A stretch of DNA of 64,000 bases from Hofstenia miamia (taxonomy: Eukaryota; Xenacoelomorpha; Acoela): assembly GCA_004352715.1 (NCBI GenBank), contig SCFE01000070.1, positions 1,424,560 through 1,488,559 on the forward strand, in the 5' to 3' direction. Both the position numbers and the translations under genes were made by a program. Below are positions 46,301 through 57,620 of the stretch, one piece after another; positions within the stretch are counted from its first letter, which is position 1, and the number at the start of each line of letters is the position of its first letter. The notes under the pieces were generated by a model. It saw only the letters and a program-made list of their open reading frames with translations. It was not told the origin of the DNA and searched no databases.

Positions 46301-46471
46301 TTAAAAATATATTGTTGATGTGTTCAGGGTTAACTGGATCTCAAATATATCCTGCCCATTCCGCATTTTACCAATTATCTTGAACTGATTATCATGTCCG
46401 GACTCAGTCATAATACGCCCATCATCAAATGCTATCTTCCGAACTTCCCATAGCGTGTTCTTCTTCCTGAG
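46301..46471 (-). CDS. Exon-like open segment with stop, unknown protein
   Basis: A 57-codon frame opens directly at an acceptor (AACTTACTATAG) and ends in TAA. It has mixed, protein-like composition (NTLWEVRKIAFDDGRIMTES; NQFKIIGKMRNGQDIFEIQL) and higher GC than the flanks. It could be the terminal exon of an unidentified minus-strand gene. No domain recognised. Confidence 0.3.
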   Translation of the reverse strand, partial: LRKKNTLWEVRKIAFDDGRIMTESGHDNQFKIIGKMRNGQDIFEIQLTLNTSTIYF

Positions 46472-46654
46472 CTATAGTAAGTTTTTATTAATTTGAAACT
46501 ACAGATTCTCACATTAAATATGTCTTGCTATTCTTAACAGCATGCAATAAGGATGTTGTGCTTCTTTGTTGAAAATGGAATACCAAAATATTCCATGCTG
46601 AAATCCGAAAGTAATTCAAACTATTACTATTTACAATGCTAGCCCGTACTATAG

Positions 46655-46748
46655 TTCTATCATCACAATGTTGATGCCTAAATTCGTCCGTTTCCTCAAG
46701 TCAGACCTGACAACCATCTTTGACAGAAGACATCCAAAGGTCTTTCAG
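46655..46748 (+). CDS. Exon-like open segment, unknown protein
   Basis: A 94-nt segment between an acceptor (CGTACTATAG) and a donor (TTTCAG/GTAATA) encodes MLMPKFVRFLKSDLTTIFDR and following RRHPKVFQ. It is on the opposite strand to the segment 180 bp away, so at most one belongs to a given gene. No domain recognised. Confidence 0.25.
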
Positions 46749-47500
46749 GTAATAGGGCAGAACTTAACTTAAATTTTCTATTGAGACCAAGCCCTGCATC
46801 ATTTTTACATTGATCTCATATAAATACAAATGAATGGAGCTTTTAATGTCAACAGTCATCAGTAAAACATTTTTCTGAAAACTGCGTGAATCTGCACTGC
46901 AAACTTTGCAATTTTGTAGTCTAATGAATTCAAATGATGCATGTAAATCTGTTCATTCACATGATGTTTCATTTTCTCTAAATTCATCTAGATCTTCATC
47001 TGATGAAAATCACAAGCAAGTAGAACTGAAAGCATTGATTTATAAAAAATTAATTTCAATATATGTTTTTGGAAGGAAATATGTCAAATTTTGCAAAGTA
47101 GTCCATTTTATAGGCCCTAGATCACTTGCAAACAACCAAAGCTGTCCATTTCATGTGAAACATCAACACAAATTATACCATTTGATGTAGTAATCCAAAT
47201 AATATCTTATTAAAATCTAACTATATTCAAGTTTCTGATTAAATTTAGTTATATTTCTGTGATTTTGTAATTTGTGCCTATACCTCTTTCAAATTCCTTT
47301 AAGGAATACTTGTGAACCAACAATTATATATTGACAAGGTCATAAATCAAGATTATCTAAGTTTTCTAATTCTGTATGAAATGCCACGCCTTAATAATAT
47401 CATGCCACCAGCCCTGCATTTTAAATCTCCTCAGTTCTTAAAACCCATTTAGATTTAAAATGTACAAAGGTATTAATTATGTTACAATATACATTATTTT
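46749..47500. other. Unassigned; one open frame of unknown nature
   Basis: A plus-strand frame of 94 codons (46906-47190; contains SLNSSRSSSDENHKQVE) has protein-like composition but no recognised relative. The rest is AT-rich. Confidence 0.3.
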
Positions 47501-48275
47501 TTAAATGTAGCATATTATAATAATTTTTGATAAGATGTGAATTCCTAAAACTGAAATGTAAAACTGAGCATCTCTAACATAAATATAATCATTTTCTATT
47601 GAAATTTTATTAAAACCTTTATCACTATAGATGGTAAAATCTAAGCCTTGCTCATGGCTTTCAGTTTTAAAAAATTTATCTTCATAAGCAGCTTCAGAAA
47701 TTTCCAAAGTTTTTATCAAACAAAATTCAATGAGCCTTTATAAAACCATGTTCATAATTTTCCTGCAAATGTTTTCACTTTCTATTCTAGAATGTAATTC
47801 AATGCCTTTTACATAATTGCTTTGGAAATTTGAATAGAAATTATGCATAAACTCAATACTTATGAGTGAGTGTTAGATTGCTTAATAATTTGCAAAATCT
47901 TGTTTTTACGTTTTGTAATTATTTTTCATAGGATTTTTCATTGTTGTTTGTTTATAGTGCTTCTTCTTTCTTAAGCTTCAGGAATGTTTACAATTTTCTT
48001 ATTGTGGATATTTAAATGTCTATTGTAAAGATTACTCCATGATATATCTAACTTATTATTTTATTTTCAATTTGATTTATTTTCTTTTTTGAGCTTAACA
48101 TCTCCTTCTATATTATTAGTATAACCCATTTGATAAGAATGTGATATTTCAGGTATTCCACTATTATTGAATCCCATTTAGGTAAAGGAAAAATATAATA
48201 TTTTTTCCAGGGAAAGTTCTATCTATACCTAAAATAGCTCTTAATGTATTCTTCATTTTCATATCTATCTCTCAT

Positions 48276-48578
48276 TCATTTGTAAAGATCATTAAGTATT
48301 GAGAAATAGTTTCTTCCATTATGTCTTTCTAATATAAACCAAATATAATAGTATTTGCATAATACATGGAAGCTTTCTTGATACTGTGAACTGTTGTACA
48401 CAAGAATGTCTTTAAAATCATTAAATATTGAAAAAATACTTTCAAATAGGGGTAAACCAGAACTATCAAAGTACTCAAGTTTGAGCTTATCTTGTTTGAC
48501 AGAGTGAAACTCTTTAAGGTAACAAAATGCTATCCAATGTGTGGCTGTATTAGAAGAATGGTCTAAATTACAATCCAA
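48276..48578 (-). pseudogene. Adenain-like cysteine protease (Polinton type), fragment
   Basis: The 100-codon frame contains THWIAFCYLK (catalytic His in THW), KLEYFDSSGLPLFE (the YFDS block with the acidic residue) and, near the end, SFHVLCKYYYIWF, in which the Cys sits where the family has S..CG.YC. The usual Gly after Cys is Lys here, and the N-terminal entry is cut. In adenoviruses and Polintons this enzyme matures capsid proteins. Identification rests on motif order only. Confidence 0.6.
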
Positions 48579-48762
48579 AATCCAGAACTCAAATTTTATA
48601 AAGTATGTCTAGAAAATATCTCTAAAAATATTTAATAGATCTCAGAAATTGTCAAACATTATAATTTGAAGGGAGCTTCACACTTGAAACCTATTATTTT
48701 TTTACATGGATCCTTTTCTTTTTGAGGCAAGATGTCAAATTTTTATACCATATTTATTTGCA

Positions 48763-49005
48763 TCAATTTCCTGGGATTACTTGTTTTAAAGCTTTCCCAA
48801 AAACTTTGTTGACAAAATTTCTTCCTAAGGCTTTCATTATATTAGTAACTAATGGTGTGGAAACCATATGAAAGGGAGCTAAGGCCACACCACTTTTTTC
48901 TTTGTATTAAGTTGTGTTGAAGAAATATTAATATTACAACCTTTATGTTTTTCCTACATTTTTCTAACTGGTTAATTTGCCTTTTGTAAAGAGACATGGA
49001 ATATA
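48763..49005 (-). pseudogene. Small basic Polinton-type protein, fragment
   Basis: Two frames read SLYKRQINQLEKCRKNIKVV and then GVALAPFHMVSTPLVTNIMK with ALGRNFVNKVFGKALKQVIP. A lysine-rich (L)xKRQI start followed by a Gly/Ala-rich hydrophobic part is a recurrent protein next to the protease in Maverick-like elements. One frameshift separates the halves. Confidence 0.4.
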
Positions 49006-49520
49006 ATATTTATTCATATCATTGCTTTGCCTTGAAATTGATATTGCAATTAGCTCTTAGTTCTTAATGCCTTCTTTTAATTTATCAAATTGTCCATGTG
49101 TTAAATTTATGCTTCTTATATTCTGTCATTTGTATATAAGTACAAGTGAAATGAAACCCCTGCCTCCTTATGTTAACTTCTTTAACTATAGAAAATCATT
49201 TTATTTATCACTAAAAATAGTCTGATTTGATTTTGTATTCACAGATATGTTTTGTTCATACATAACTTTCTATGGACTTTAAATTGATCTGTAGGAGCAC
49301 CTTGTAAAGTATATCTAAATCAAATTTCCTTGATAGCATCATGAGATGTATCTTTTTCTTTTAATAAATCAAATACAATTATTACATATTTCTCCTTAAA
49401 ATTAGAAGGATTAATAAATTGAATAGTCATTGACACTGTCATTAAATAATACAAAATCTATATCAAGTCTGGGAAACTCATTATTTGGATGAATTTCTAC
49501 TTGTGGATAGTATGGCATAA

Positions 49521-51359
49521 TCAGCAAAAAATAAATAAAAACAAGAAAAAAGAGAAAAAATTCTTAGTGATTTATTGTGGCATCAAAAAGGAAAAATCTG
49601 ATTCTTGAACTTAGAAGGCACCAAACATTTGTGATGCAGACACTTTGAAAAAAAACAAATAAGGAAAAGTAACACATGGTCAGTTAATAGAAAATTGTTA
49701 AGTTATCTTATATTTAACTAAGTGATTAAATTCTAAACTGTTGTCCACTTGAAATAAAATAGTTTACTTTTTACTGTTTTAAATTATTACATATTTGGTA
49801 TTTACATTCTAAGTTAATGATCCATGTGTATGTATTTATCTGATTATTGCATTTACTCATTAATATTTTTATGAGTATTTCTTCACTTGTCAATGGCTTT
49901 GTGGTTGTATATGCAAGTTAAAGTAAACATTATTTACTCTATCTTATTTCTATCTTCTTATTAAATTTTAGATAGATGCAAGCCTACATACTTTAGATGT
50001 CTGGGATTAGTAATATCATTGCCAAATTCACAACATCACAATTAATATTGCAAATTAAGCTCATCCTTCATTTAGGTTAATTTGTTTTTATTTGTTTGCA
50101 CTATCAAATTAATAGGAATATATTAGAAAGCTAAAAGGTAATTTACATATAATAGTAATCATTCTTTGTGAATTTCCAGTTATGAATATTAAATAAATCA
50201 AATAAAGAAATTAACTATTTTAGTCCTTACCTTCATTGAAGTTAGGAGAATAAATTGATTATTTATTAGATAATTAAGAATATCTTACATGGAAACTGTT
50301 TTTAATTAAATGATTCTCATGGTAAGCAATCATTGTTTGAATCTAAGAAATATTCTTAAATAAGCCAGTATCTCCAGTTAAGACACTATAAAAATCCTTG
50401 CTATTTTTCATAAAAAATTAGATAAAAAGCAACTCCACTAGGGTTAGGCTATAACTAAGTACTCTAATTTATAATATCTTGGTATTGTAAAGTATAACAA
50501 ACTTAATTCATTTACTGATAACTGACAAATGAAAATTTAAGCAAGTACACTAACATATAGTTCAACACTATGATGAGATTGCAGATAAAACACATCAATC
50601 AACACAACCTGTGATTATGCTCTCACTTTGTTTTCAATTTTATGGTAAAAATAAAGTCAACATTTTGCATTTGGAATTAGGTAAAAATATTTTGAAATTT
50701 TCCTTGAGGTCAAATTTTTTGTAAGAAACAATGTATGAATGATTTTCATAAAAAACTATGTGTTTTTTATTTAAATTGTAAACAAAAGTTCAAAGGGGAA
50801 GAGTCCTCTAATTATAAATTTATAACATCATTTCCAATCTATTTGGCTTTTAAAAATATAAATATCTTGGTTAGAAAAACATGGGAAAATATCACTGCAG
50901 AATTTTTAATGACTAAAATAGAGATAAATTAGAGCAAACATTTAATTACTATATCAATATTGTGCTAATGTTTTTAAAAATAACATTACTAAGGGTGTCA
51001 TTGTTGTGAGTGCAAAAAGTGCTTTCAATGAGGAAATAATGTGAAAATTAGTGCAAGACACAAATTTCTATTAATTGAATGGAGCTTTTAGTTTAAATCA
51101 ACTTAAATTTTGGATGCTTTGCTGAAAATTATAAACTATAGATTAGATGACTTAATGAATAATCAGTTCATTAAATCTTACAGAATTGTGAATTTTTGAA
51201 AGTAGCAAGTGTTCTCTTCCTTCCATGGGCAATTCTGTATTGGTGCTTCCTACAACCTAGTTCATTATGCTTAATATAGAATACACATAATGTAGCATAA
51301 TCCTACTAAATTGACTAATTTGTAACAAAGAAGAAAGAAAAAAACTACCTAAAACTCTA
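49521..51359. other. AT-rich stretch, no assignable gene
   Basis: A plus-strand frame at 50735-50932 (HKKLCVFYLNCKQKFKGEES) has protein-like composition; no relative is recognised. It may still belong to the Polinton remnant or be chance. Confidence 0.35.
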
Positions 51360-51369
51360 ATTAGAATTA

Positions 51370-52300
51370 AATCAAATCAATGGAAATGAAATTATGTATG
51401 ATATTAGTGAGTTAGACAGTTTACCAGAGGAAGGTCTCAATGAGGAATTCAAAACAAACATTGATAATGAGGGTTTACAAAGGAGAGAGATGCCAAGACA
51501 AGCAGCAAGAGATAAATATATATGACCCAGGGGTATGGGAATTAAATATACTTTCTGAATGTAGGCAAATAAAATGAGATGCAAAAGCAACAACTGCTGA
51601 GGAATAGAGTGTGCCAGAACCAGAGAGCCAAGGAGATGACAACATCAAACTCAAGGAGAAGAATACAAAGGAGGTCTTGAACTGGACATCAGATAGAAGG
51701 TGGAAGGGACTAGAAAGAACCAATGACTAATCAAAGGCACAGAGTGAGAAGGCATCCAAGTAGTCCCCAACACCAATTCAAGGGCAGGGAGATGAAAAGA
51801 CATAACACCTCTCCCACTGGAGATCTGCACCACCAATTTGAGGGCAAGCAGAGAACCAGTGAAAACCCCAGAGATCTGCAATGCCAATTTGAGGGCATGC
51901 AGAGAACTGGTGAAATGCAGCTCAACCTTCCTTCCAGTCTACTTTGCCAACTCAAGGGCAGTGCAACACTTGGAGTTCTCTGGGAAGGTGTAAGTGGGCA
52001 AAGAACCATATGCATATGAAAGCAATTTGAGGCTGATGTATCTACTGGTCCCACAACTGGTCAATTGCTGAAAGAGTCAACTGTGAGCCAATTCAAGGGC
52101 AACTCAGTAGAGACTATCAGCATGGACTCACTTGACAGTGAGCCAAGCACCAGTAAGCCACTAAGGACAAAGCAGCTATATGCCCCCTCAGAAACTACAT
52201 TGGATAGAACAGTATGCTCAAAAGAGAGAGAGAGAGAGAGAAAAGGATGTCAAAAATGGATGGAGAGACATTGCACCCCTATTTCATGGGAACACTAAAG
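51370..52300 (+). pseudogene. Retroelement segment with Q(F/L)(K/E)G repeats
   Basis: From about 51370 (YDISELDSLPEEGLNEEF) base composition changes to purine-rich and less AT-rich. Between 51770 and 52110 the peptide Q-(F/L)-(K/E)-G recurs five times at 20-45-residue spacing, in more than one frame (QHQFKGREM, HHQFEGKQR, QCQFEGMQR, LCQLKGSAT, SQFKGNSVE). The same motif type occurs twice in the gypsy pol linker near 61.2 kb. A (GA)n run is at 52224-52241. Frames are interrupted. Confidence 0.5.
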
Positions 52301-52335
52301 ATGAGAAATAATGCATATGAAAAATTGTTGCCAGA

Positions 52336-54564
52336 ATGGTCAACACAATAATAAGTTATCAGAAAGAGCTGAATGAAATGGTAGAAAGACCATACATGCA
52401 AAGCATGGTACATGTCACATTCGATGAGAATTTCACATGCAAAACAGCCCAAGTGATCATGGCATATATAGAACAAATTGCAAAAATTCCAGAAATTAAC
52501 ATTGACAAAGATAATTTAAAGATCATCCATATCCTAAAAAAGAAATAATACAACAAAAACCTGGAAAAACAGTTAGATCACACACTGAGGATGGCAAGAG
52601 TCCAAGGTATAAGAGTTGTGATTATTGGAAAAACAACTCTCAAAGAACTGCCACCTTTCCTAGGTGACTTACAGATAAGAGTGGAGAATGTGTTCCTATG
52701 GGAGAAGATAACAACATAGACAAAAAAAAGCAGAATTAATATGCCTTGATCTACAAATAGATTACTGGGTATCCTACTGCAGATTAATGGTAGATTCTTG
52801 CATAGCCATAGAGCTTTACAAACAAATCAAAACAATAGAAACAACAACAAACTCAGAGGGTGTGGAAAAAGTGAACATGCTGTTCATTAAGTGCAACCTC
52901 ACACAAAGACAGGAGCACATCAAAAGAATACAAGAAATATGGAATGAAATGAAATTGCAGAAGAAAAATAAAGAGGAATGGCCAGAAATAGATATTGAAG
53001 CTCCATCAAAAAAATACCACAAAATGATTGAGGTAGCACTAATGGAAATAAACAGAGTATATGAGCTAAACTCAACAAATGATTTTAAAAACATGATATT
53101 TGAAGAGAAGAATGCCCCAGAGATCAGATTTAGAACATCCACATGGCTGATAGTGATATTTACAACACAGGAGCAAGGATGACAATTACCAATCTCACAA
53201 GCAGGCCAACATAAACTAACAAAGGCAAAGAAATATGAAATAGCAATGTCCCTGATAAACACACAAACAAAAAACTGGCTACTAAAAGGACACATAGAAA
53301 AATTGACAAACTGAAGAAGCTGATGCAAGAAATTGAAAAATTCATTAGCAGGATAATAGTCAATAATAGTACAATGGGAAGAATGTCAACAGTAGATATG
53401 GCAAACATAACAGGAATTGCACCAGAAGAAATAACAATATTCAATGAACCCATGAGAAAATACATGTGGGGTGCTACATCAGAAATGCAACTGAGGCAGG
53501 TCCAAACAGAACCTTGGCTAACAACCAAAAAGATCATAAAGAGAAAAATCACAGACACCAAGGAGATCACAAAAATGATGAAAGACAAAAACTTACAACA
53601 AGTGCTCAAACAGGACATGAAAAGATGAGAGAAAGAGAGCCCTTGCTGAATGTTTGTAAAAATAATTAAGAGTGCAGAAATTATGTGGAGAGGAGGCATA
53701 ACAGAACCTGTCAAAGTCTGTGAGATGATAACCAAGACACAGAAAGAAATTCTTGAGGAGGAGGAACTGTTAACATCAACACAATTAATCCCATCCCTGA
53801 AAACCCAACAACAAACCAATAGAATAAACATAGAGAAATGGGGAGCCTCCACACCAGAACACACAATGGAATGGATCAACATGGATGATGAAAGATTTTT
53901 AGTTGAGATAAAGATAACAAAAGGGTCAGAGGAAATTTGCTCCAGAAACTACCAGTATGTCAAAGAAGAGCAAACAGTTGCATCAATGAAACTTATGTTC
54001 ACAGAAGCATTCATGAAAATGGAATTAGAAGAAATGCTGAAACCATGCAACCAGCTAGCAGTGGACGTAGAATGCATCACATTGAGACTAGAAATAAACA
54101 AGAAAATTCAGATAAAAATGAGCAGAAGAGGACTAATGCAGATCTTTTGGGACATGTTAAAATATAGTAAAATGAATTACCCAGCCACAATTGGACTGGC
54201 AACAGCACCAATGACATCAGAGAGCTACAGAGAAATAGAGAAACAGATAAGAACTAAGATCCTCATTTGTACCCCACCAGAGACAGTCTCCATCCTGATG
54301 GTACTCCCAAGATGGAAGATACCAAAAAATGTAAAAATCAGAAAAACCTTCTTACATGAATACAAGACCTATGTGAATACTAAAGAAAGAGCTAAAGCAA
54401 TAGTTGAGAGAAAAGATTACCAGAAAACAAAAGAAATAATGCTCAATAACAGCAACAAAGAAAGAGTATATGTTGAAAGAGCAATAACTCCTTATCAGCT
54501 ATACACACAAGGGAAACCTATAAATGAGCAATTAAAGGAATTACAAGATGAAATAGACAAATGA
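52336..54564 (+). CDS. Unrecognised multi-part ORF, retroelement-associated
   Basis: Open segments at 52336-52548, 52787-53182, 53323-53628 and 53650-54564 follow one another on the same strand with the same purine-rich codon use. The last is 304 codons. The product is Lys/Glu/Ile/Met-rich, hydrophilic and probably helical (for example MKLMFTEAFMKMELEEMLKP; PPETVSILMVLPRWKIPKN). No catalytic motif, zinc knuckle or membrane helix is visible. A few stops separate the parts, so it is probably a damaged single gene of about 740 codons. Position between gypsy-like segments suggests an accessory ORF of such an element. I do not recognise the family. Confidence 0.5.
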
Positions 54565-54566
54565 AC

Positions 54567-55173
54567 AATGAAAGCAATAATGCTATTTTTGGGAGTGAAC
54601 ATTGTGGTCTGGCTAGATCTATGGGACAAGAAATACTGATTTTATGATGTCACTAAACTTGTGGAAATAGTAACAATGTTGTAATATGCAACTAAGAAAC
54701 AAGATAGCAAATTAGTACTTGTCAACAAATAATTTGACTAAATGAAGGGTGCAAAAATGCTTCCATTATTTTTACNAGTAACAATGATAATGTTAAACAA
54801 GAATGACCCAACAATGATCACAGAGGAAGAAGTTAAAGAGAACATAAGTTTTTTCTACAAAGACGTAGCAAACACAAGAAGCCTCAGGAAAGTTTTCACA
54901 TTCTTCTATCTGGACACAACAATACATGAAGAAATGGCACACACAAGTAGAGCAGATGCGCAAATGACACTGATGATAGTGATAAAGGGCATACATCTAT
55001 ACAGGAAATTTTATGATATTTTTTCAGCTAAAATGAATGAACTCAGAGAGATAACACCAATCTCAGAAAACATCAAAGAGGCAAAGTTTTTATGCTATCA
55101 TAGCACCATAACAATAGAGAGAGAGGTGGTACTCAAGATGACAAAACAACCTGAATTTGCGACTACAAGCTAG
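54567..55173 (+). pseudogene. ORF following the unknown gene, possible envelope-like start
   Basis: An ATG 3 nt after the preceding stop begins a hydrophobic, signal-peptide-like stretch (MKAIMLFLGVNIVVW). A stop follows after about 23 codons, and the frame then runs to the contig join at 54776. The same frame continues in the next contig (from 54777) to a TAG at 55173 with about 132 codons. A secreted or envelope-like product is possible because third ORFs of gypsy elements often encode one, but no fusion peptide or transmembrane anchor was seen. Broken by a stop and by the join. Confidence 0.35.
54776..54776. other. Single-N contig join with size-variant overlap
   Basis: The last 107 bases before the N (54669-54775) recur after it as two blocks, 54777-54786 and 55388-55484, separated by 601 bp that the first contig lacks. 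Confidence 0.8.
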
Positions 55174-55659
55174 AGTGATCTTTGTGTGGAAGCAATAATT
55201 AAAAAAGCTGATGGACTAGTCCACAGAGAATGAGTGGTACTAAAAGTAATGCAAGCTGAGGAGGGCATGTAGCATAATCCAAGGCATAATGCTGCTAAGA
55301 AGAGAAGATCAAAGGATTAGTCAGAATTAAGATCAAATTATGATTTATTCATTGTAAACAATTTAAAGTTAATTATCATCATTATGTTTGTAATATGCAA
55401 CTAAGAAACAAGATAGCAAATTAGTACTTGTCAACAAATAATTTGACTAAATGAAGGGTGCAAAAATGCTTCCATTATTTTTACCATTTTTGGAAGACAA
55501 ATAAATTCAAATTCAAATGACAGGTACTTTTTGAATTTAACTATAAATAGAGTGAGAATCAATTTGGAAACTGTTGAAGTAAATTCTTTGAAAATCTTAT
55601 CTTTAGATTTTATTTTGTTTGCTTATTTATAAATCATGTCAAGCTAAACAGTAGATGCA

Positions 55660-55741
55660 NNNNNNNNNNNNNNNNNNNNNNNNNNNNNNNNNNNNNNNNN
55701 NNNNNNNNNNNNNNNNNNNNNNNNNNNNNNNNNNNNNNNNN
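55660..55741. other. Gap, 82 N
   Basis: Estimated-size gap inside the presumed LTR region. Confidence 0.9.
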
Positions 55742-56485
55742 GGAGCAATTTGAGGGTCCTTGATCCAAGCCATGAACCTGTATTTATGTTAAGTGTATGA
55801 ATAGGAGTTTTACTCCATTTAGCTGACTATTGATTCAATTGTTTGCATGTATTAAATAATTGATTAACAGAGAAAAGGATAGGAAGCCTACCATAGGTTA
55901 TATCTATATTACATTGTCTAATTAGGTGACCTATAAATAGACTGATAAAGCAACCATGCATGTATTATTATTTAAATGTAAGGTAGTAAGCAAGTAATTA
56001 GTTACTTTATTTATCTATGTTAATTAAAGCTGATAGTTTTTGGTAATGGCTGAAGTAATATTTATTAAGCAGCTAGTGACACTGCCAGATTGCAAAGTAT
56101 GAAATTACACATTACAAATTGAGTTTAATTCAGTTACACCCAGCCTTGAGAGCTGCACTTAGTTAGGATAATGAACACATAAGTTACATCATTGAGCTGA
56201 GACTTGGAACTACTCAAACAACAATGGAGGCACACAGATGTGGATTGGTTCAGAGATCAGAGTTGGCCAGAGGCCATAGTGGAATCACAGAAAGGAACTG
56301 TGACAATGGCATACCTAAATAGTATGGAGTTACTCAAAGTTAATGCAAGTTAATAATAACATATCTCATATTGGAGCAGAGAATTAATATCAGTGCATCC
56401 ATACCTGCATACAACAGGAAACAATGATTTAAAAGAATAATTAACTCTGTTGATGCTTGGTAGTAGATGCTACAATGATGCTACA
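55742..56485 (+). repeat. Presumed LTR, right part
   Basis: The block ends in GATGCTACA immediately before a primer-site-like TGGTGACC, and gag follows 480 bp later. The left end is not fixed: TGTAATATGC at 55390 is one candidate, beyond the 82-N gap. Only one copy is visible, so this is inferred from position. Confidence 0.45.
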
Positions 56486-56503
56486 TGGTGACCATGGCAG
56501 GAT
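56486..56503 (+). promoter_or_regulatory. Primer-binding-site-like sequence 1
   Basis: TGGTGACCATGGCAGG follows an ...ACA LTR-like end. It parallels the TGGCGACC site at 58592 and the TGGCGACCGTGACA type used by Drosophila 412/mdg1-like elements. Confidence 0.5.
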
Positions 56504-56967
56504 GTAAGATCCTAGTGAATAGTGGTTAAAATGGATTTCTTCCACTCACACTTAGTTCAACAATGCTTTTTGTTCTCTTTATCTTAAACTTGGAGATTGG
56601 TGTAATTACTTTGTGGCCTACAGGAGCAATGCTTGGAGATGTACTCCAGTCACATTGGAACAGTAGACATTGGAAAGTTGTTTTACTGTTAAATCTTATC
56701 TTATCTTTTTACTGCTGGATACTGTTACTGATAGTTCTTAACTGTTCACAATGGAATTTACTGAACATGTTATTTCTTGTTACTTACTCAGTTCTTTCTT
56801 ACACATAGCTCTTGTGATTCAATAAATGTCTCACACATGAACACTAATTTCTAAAAATAAAAGAACTAACCTACAAAAAAACTTTTTGTTGTTAATATCT
56901 AAAGATGAGAAAATTTTTGCATATTGAACTTCAATGAACTATATTAACTGCTATCCCTCACAGCAGC

Positions 56968-57514
56968 ATGATCATGGCACTTCCCCACAAATATGACAAA
57001 AACAAACAAGAAGAAACAGAAGCAAGCCCCCACAATGCCTCTGCACACTCTACTGTGGAAACTCCTGAATCCTCAGCAGCCAGCAAGCTACCAGGAGAAT
57101 CAACCCCAGTTACTCCCACTACCAACATGGAAATGCAGACAATCTCAATGGATCAACAACNNNNNNNNNNNNNNNNNNNNNNNNGCCTCTGCACACTCTA
57201 CTGTGGAAACTCCTGAATCCTCAGCAGCCAGCAAGCTACCAGGAGAATCAACCCCAGTTACTCCCACTACCAACATGGAAATGCAGACAATCTCAATGGA
57301 TCAACAGCTCAATTCACTAAATATTCTCAACACCCTTCACAGGAACAAAAATACAGAGACAGCACTTAGAGAAGAAATTAAACTCCTCAATGACAGATTT
57401 GAAGAAATTGAAACAGAAAGAAGGCAGACAATATTGGAGCTCAAGTTGGATATGAGCAAAAGATTAGATGAACAGCATAGCCTGTTCCAAATTCACGTCA
57501 ATTCCCCCCCTTGA
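56968..57514 (+). CDS. Gypsy gag N-terminal part, copy 1
   Basis: From the ATG at 56968 the product has a Ser/Thr/Pro-rich start (AHSTVETPESSAASKLPGES) and then a coiled coil (LREEIKLLNDRFEEIETERR and following LDMSKRLDEQHSLFQ), ending in TGA at 57514. The coiled-coil part resembles that of copy 2 at 59 kb (MRLEEQNQLFQ), so the two are related gag proteins. A 24-N gap at 57161-57184 carries the same 122 bp on both sides, so the central length is uncertain. The capsid domain is missing; the frame stops shortly before the 771-N gap. Confidence 0.6.
57161..57184. other. Gap, 24 N, with duplicated flank
   Basis: 57037-57158 and 57185-57306 are the same 122 bp, which indicates a contig overlap rather than a real coding repeat. 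Confidence 0.85.
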
Positions 57515-57620
57515 GCAACTAGCAGATGCAAATGTAGCATCATCCAAAAGATAAAACAGAAATAAGCTGCAAAACGTTGCAGAAGAACTAAGATAGAAAA
57601 AGAAGTGATTAAAAAATATT

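Larger units (their letters stand above)
47500..49520 (-). mobile_element. Decayed Polinton/Maverick remnant
   Basis: Minus-strand pieces match proteins typical of Polintons: an adenovirus-type cysteine protease (48578-48276) and, upstream of it, a small basic protein of the LTKRQI...K type (about 49005-48763). Further upstream (about 49500-49230) a broken frame with YTLQGAPTDQFKVHRKL resembles structural-protein text but is not assignable. Polymerase, integrase, packaging ATPase and terminal repeats were not found, so only part of an element remains. All frames are disrupted. Confidence 0.55.

Noticed and set aside
51372-52054. Overlapping hydrophobic minus-strand frames
   Set aside because: Antisense shadows of the purine-rich plus-strand retroelement segment; Leu/Ser/Phe-rich because of base composition only.
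52816-53882. 170- and 240-codon hydrophobic minus-strand frames that look like multi-pass membrane proteins
   Set aside because: Exact antisense of the Lys/Glu-rich plus-strand frames; apparent membrane segments come from reversed AAA/ACA/GAA codons.
57037-57306. 122-bp tandem coding repeat in gag copy 1
   Set aside because: The two units sit on either side of a 24-N gap, as expected for an unmerged contig overlap.
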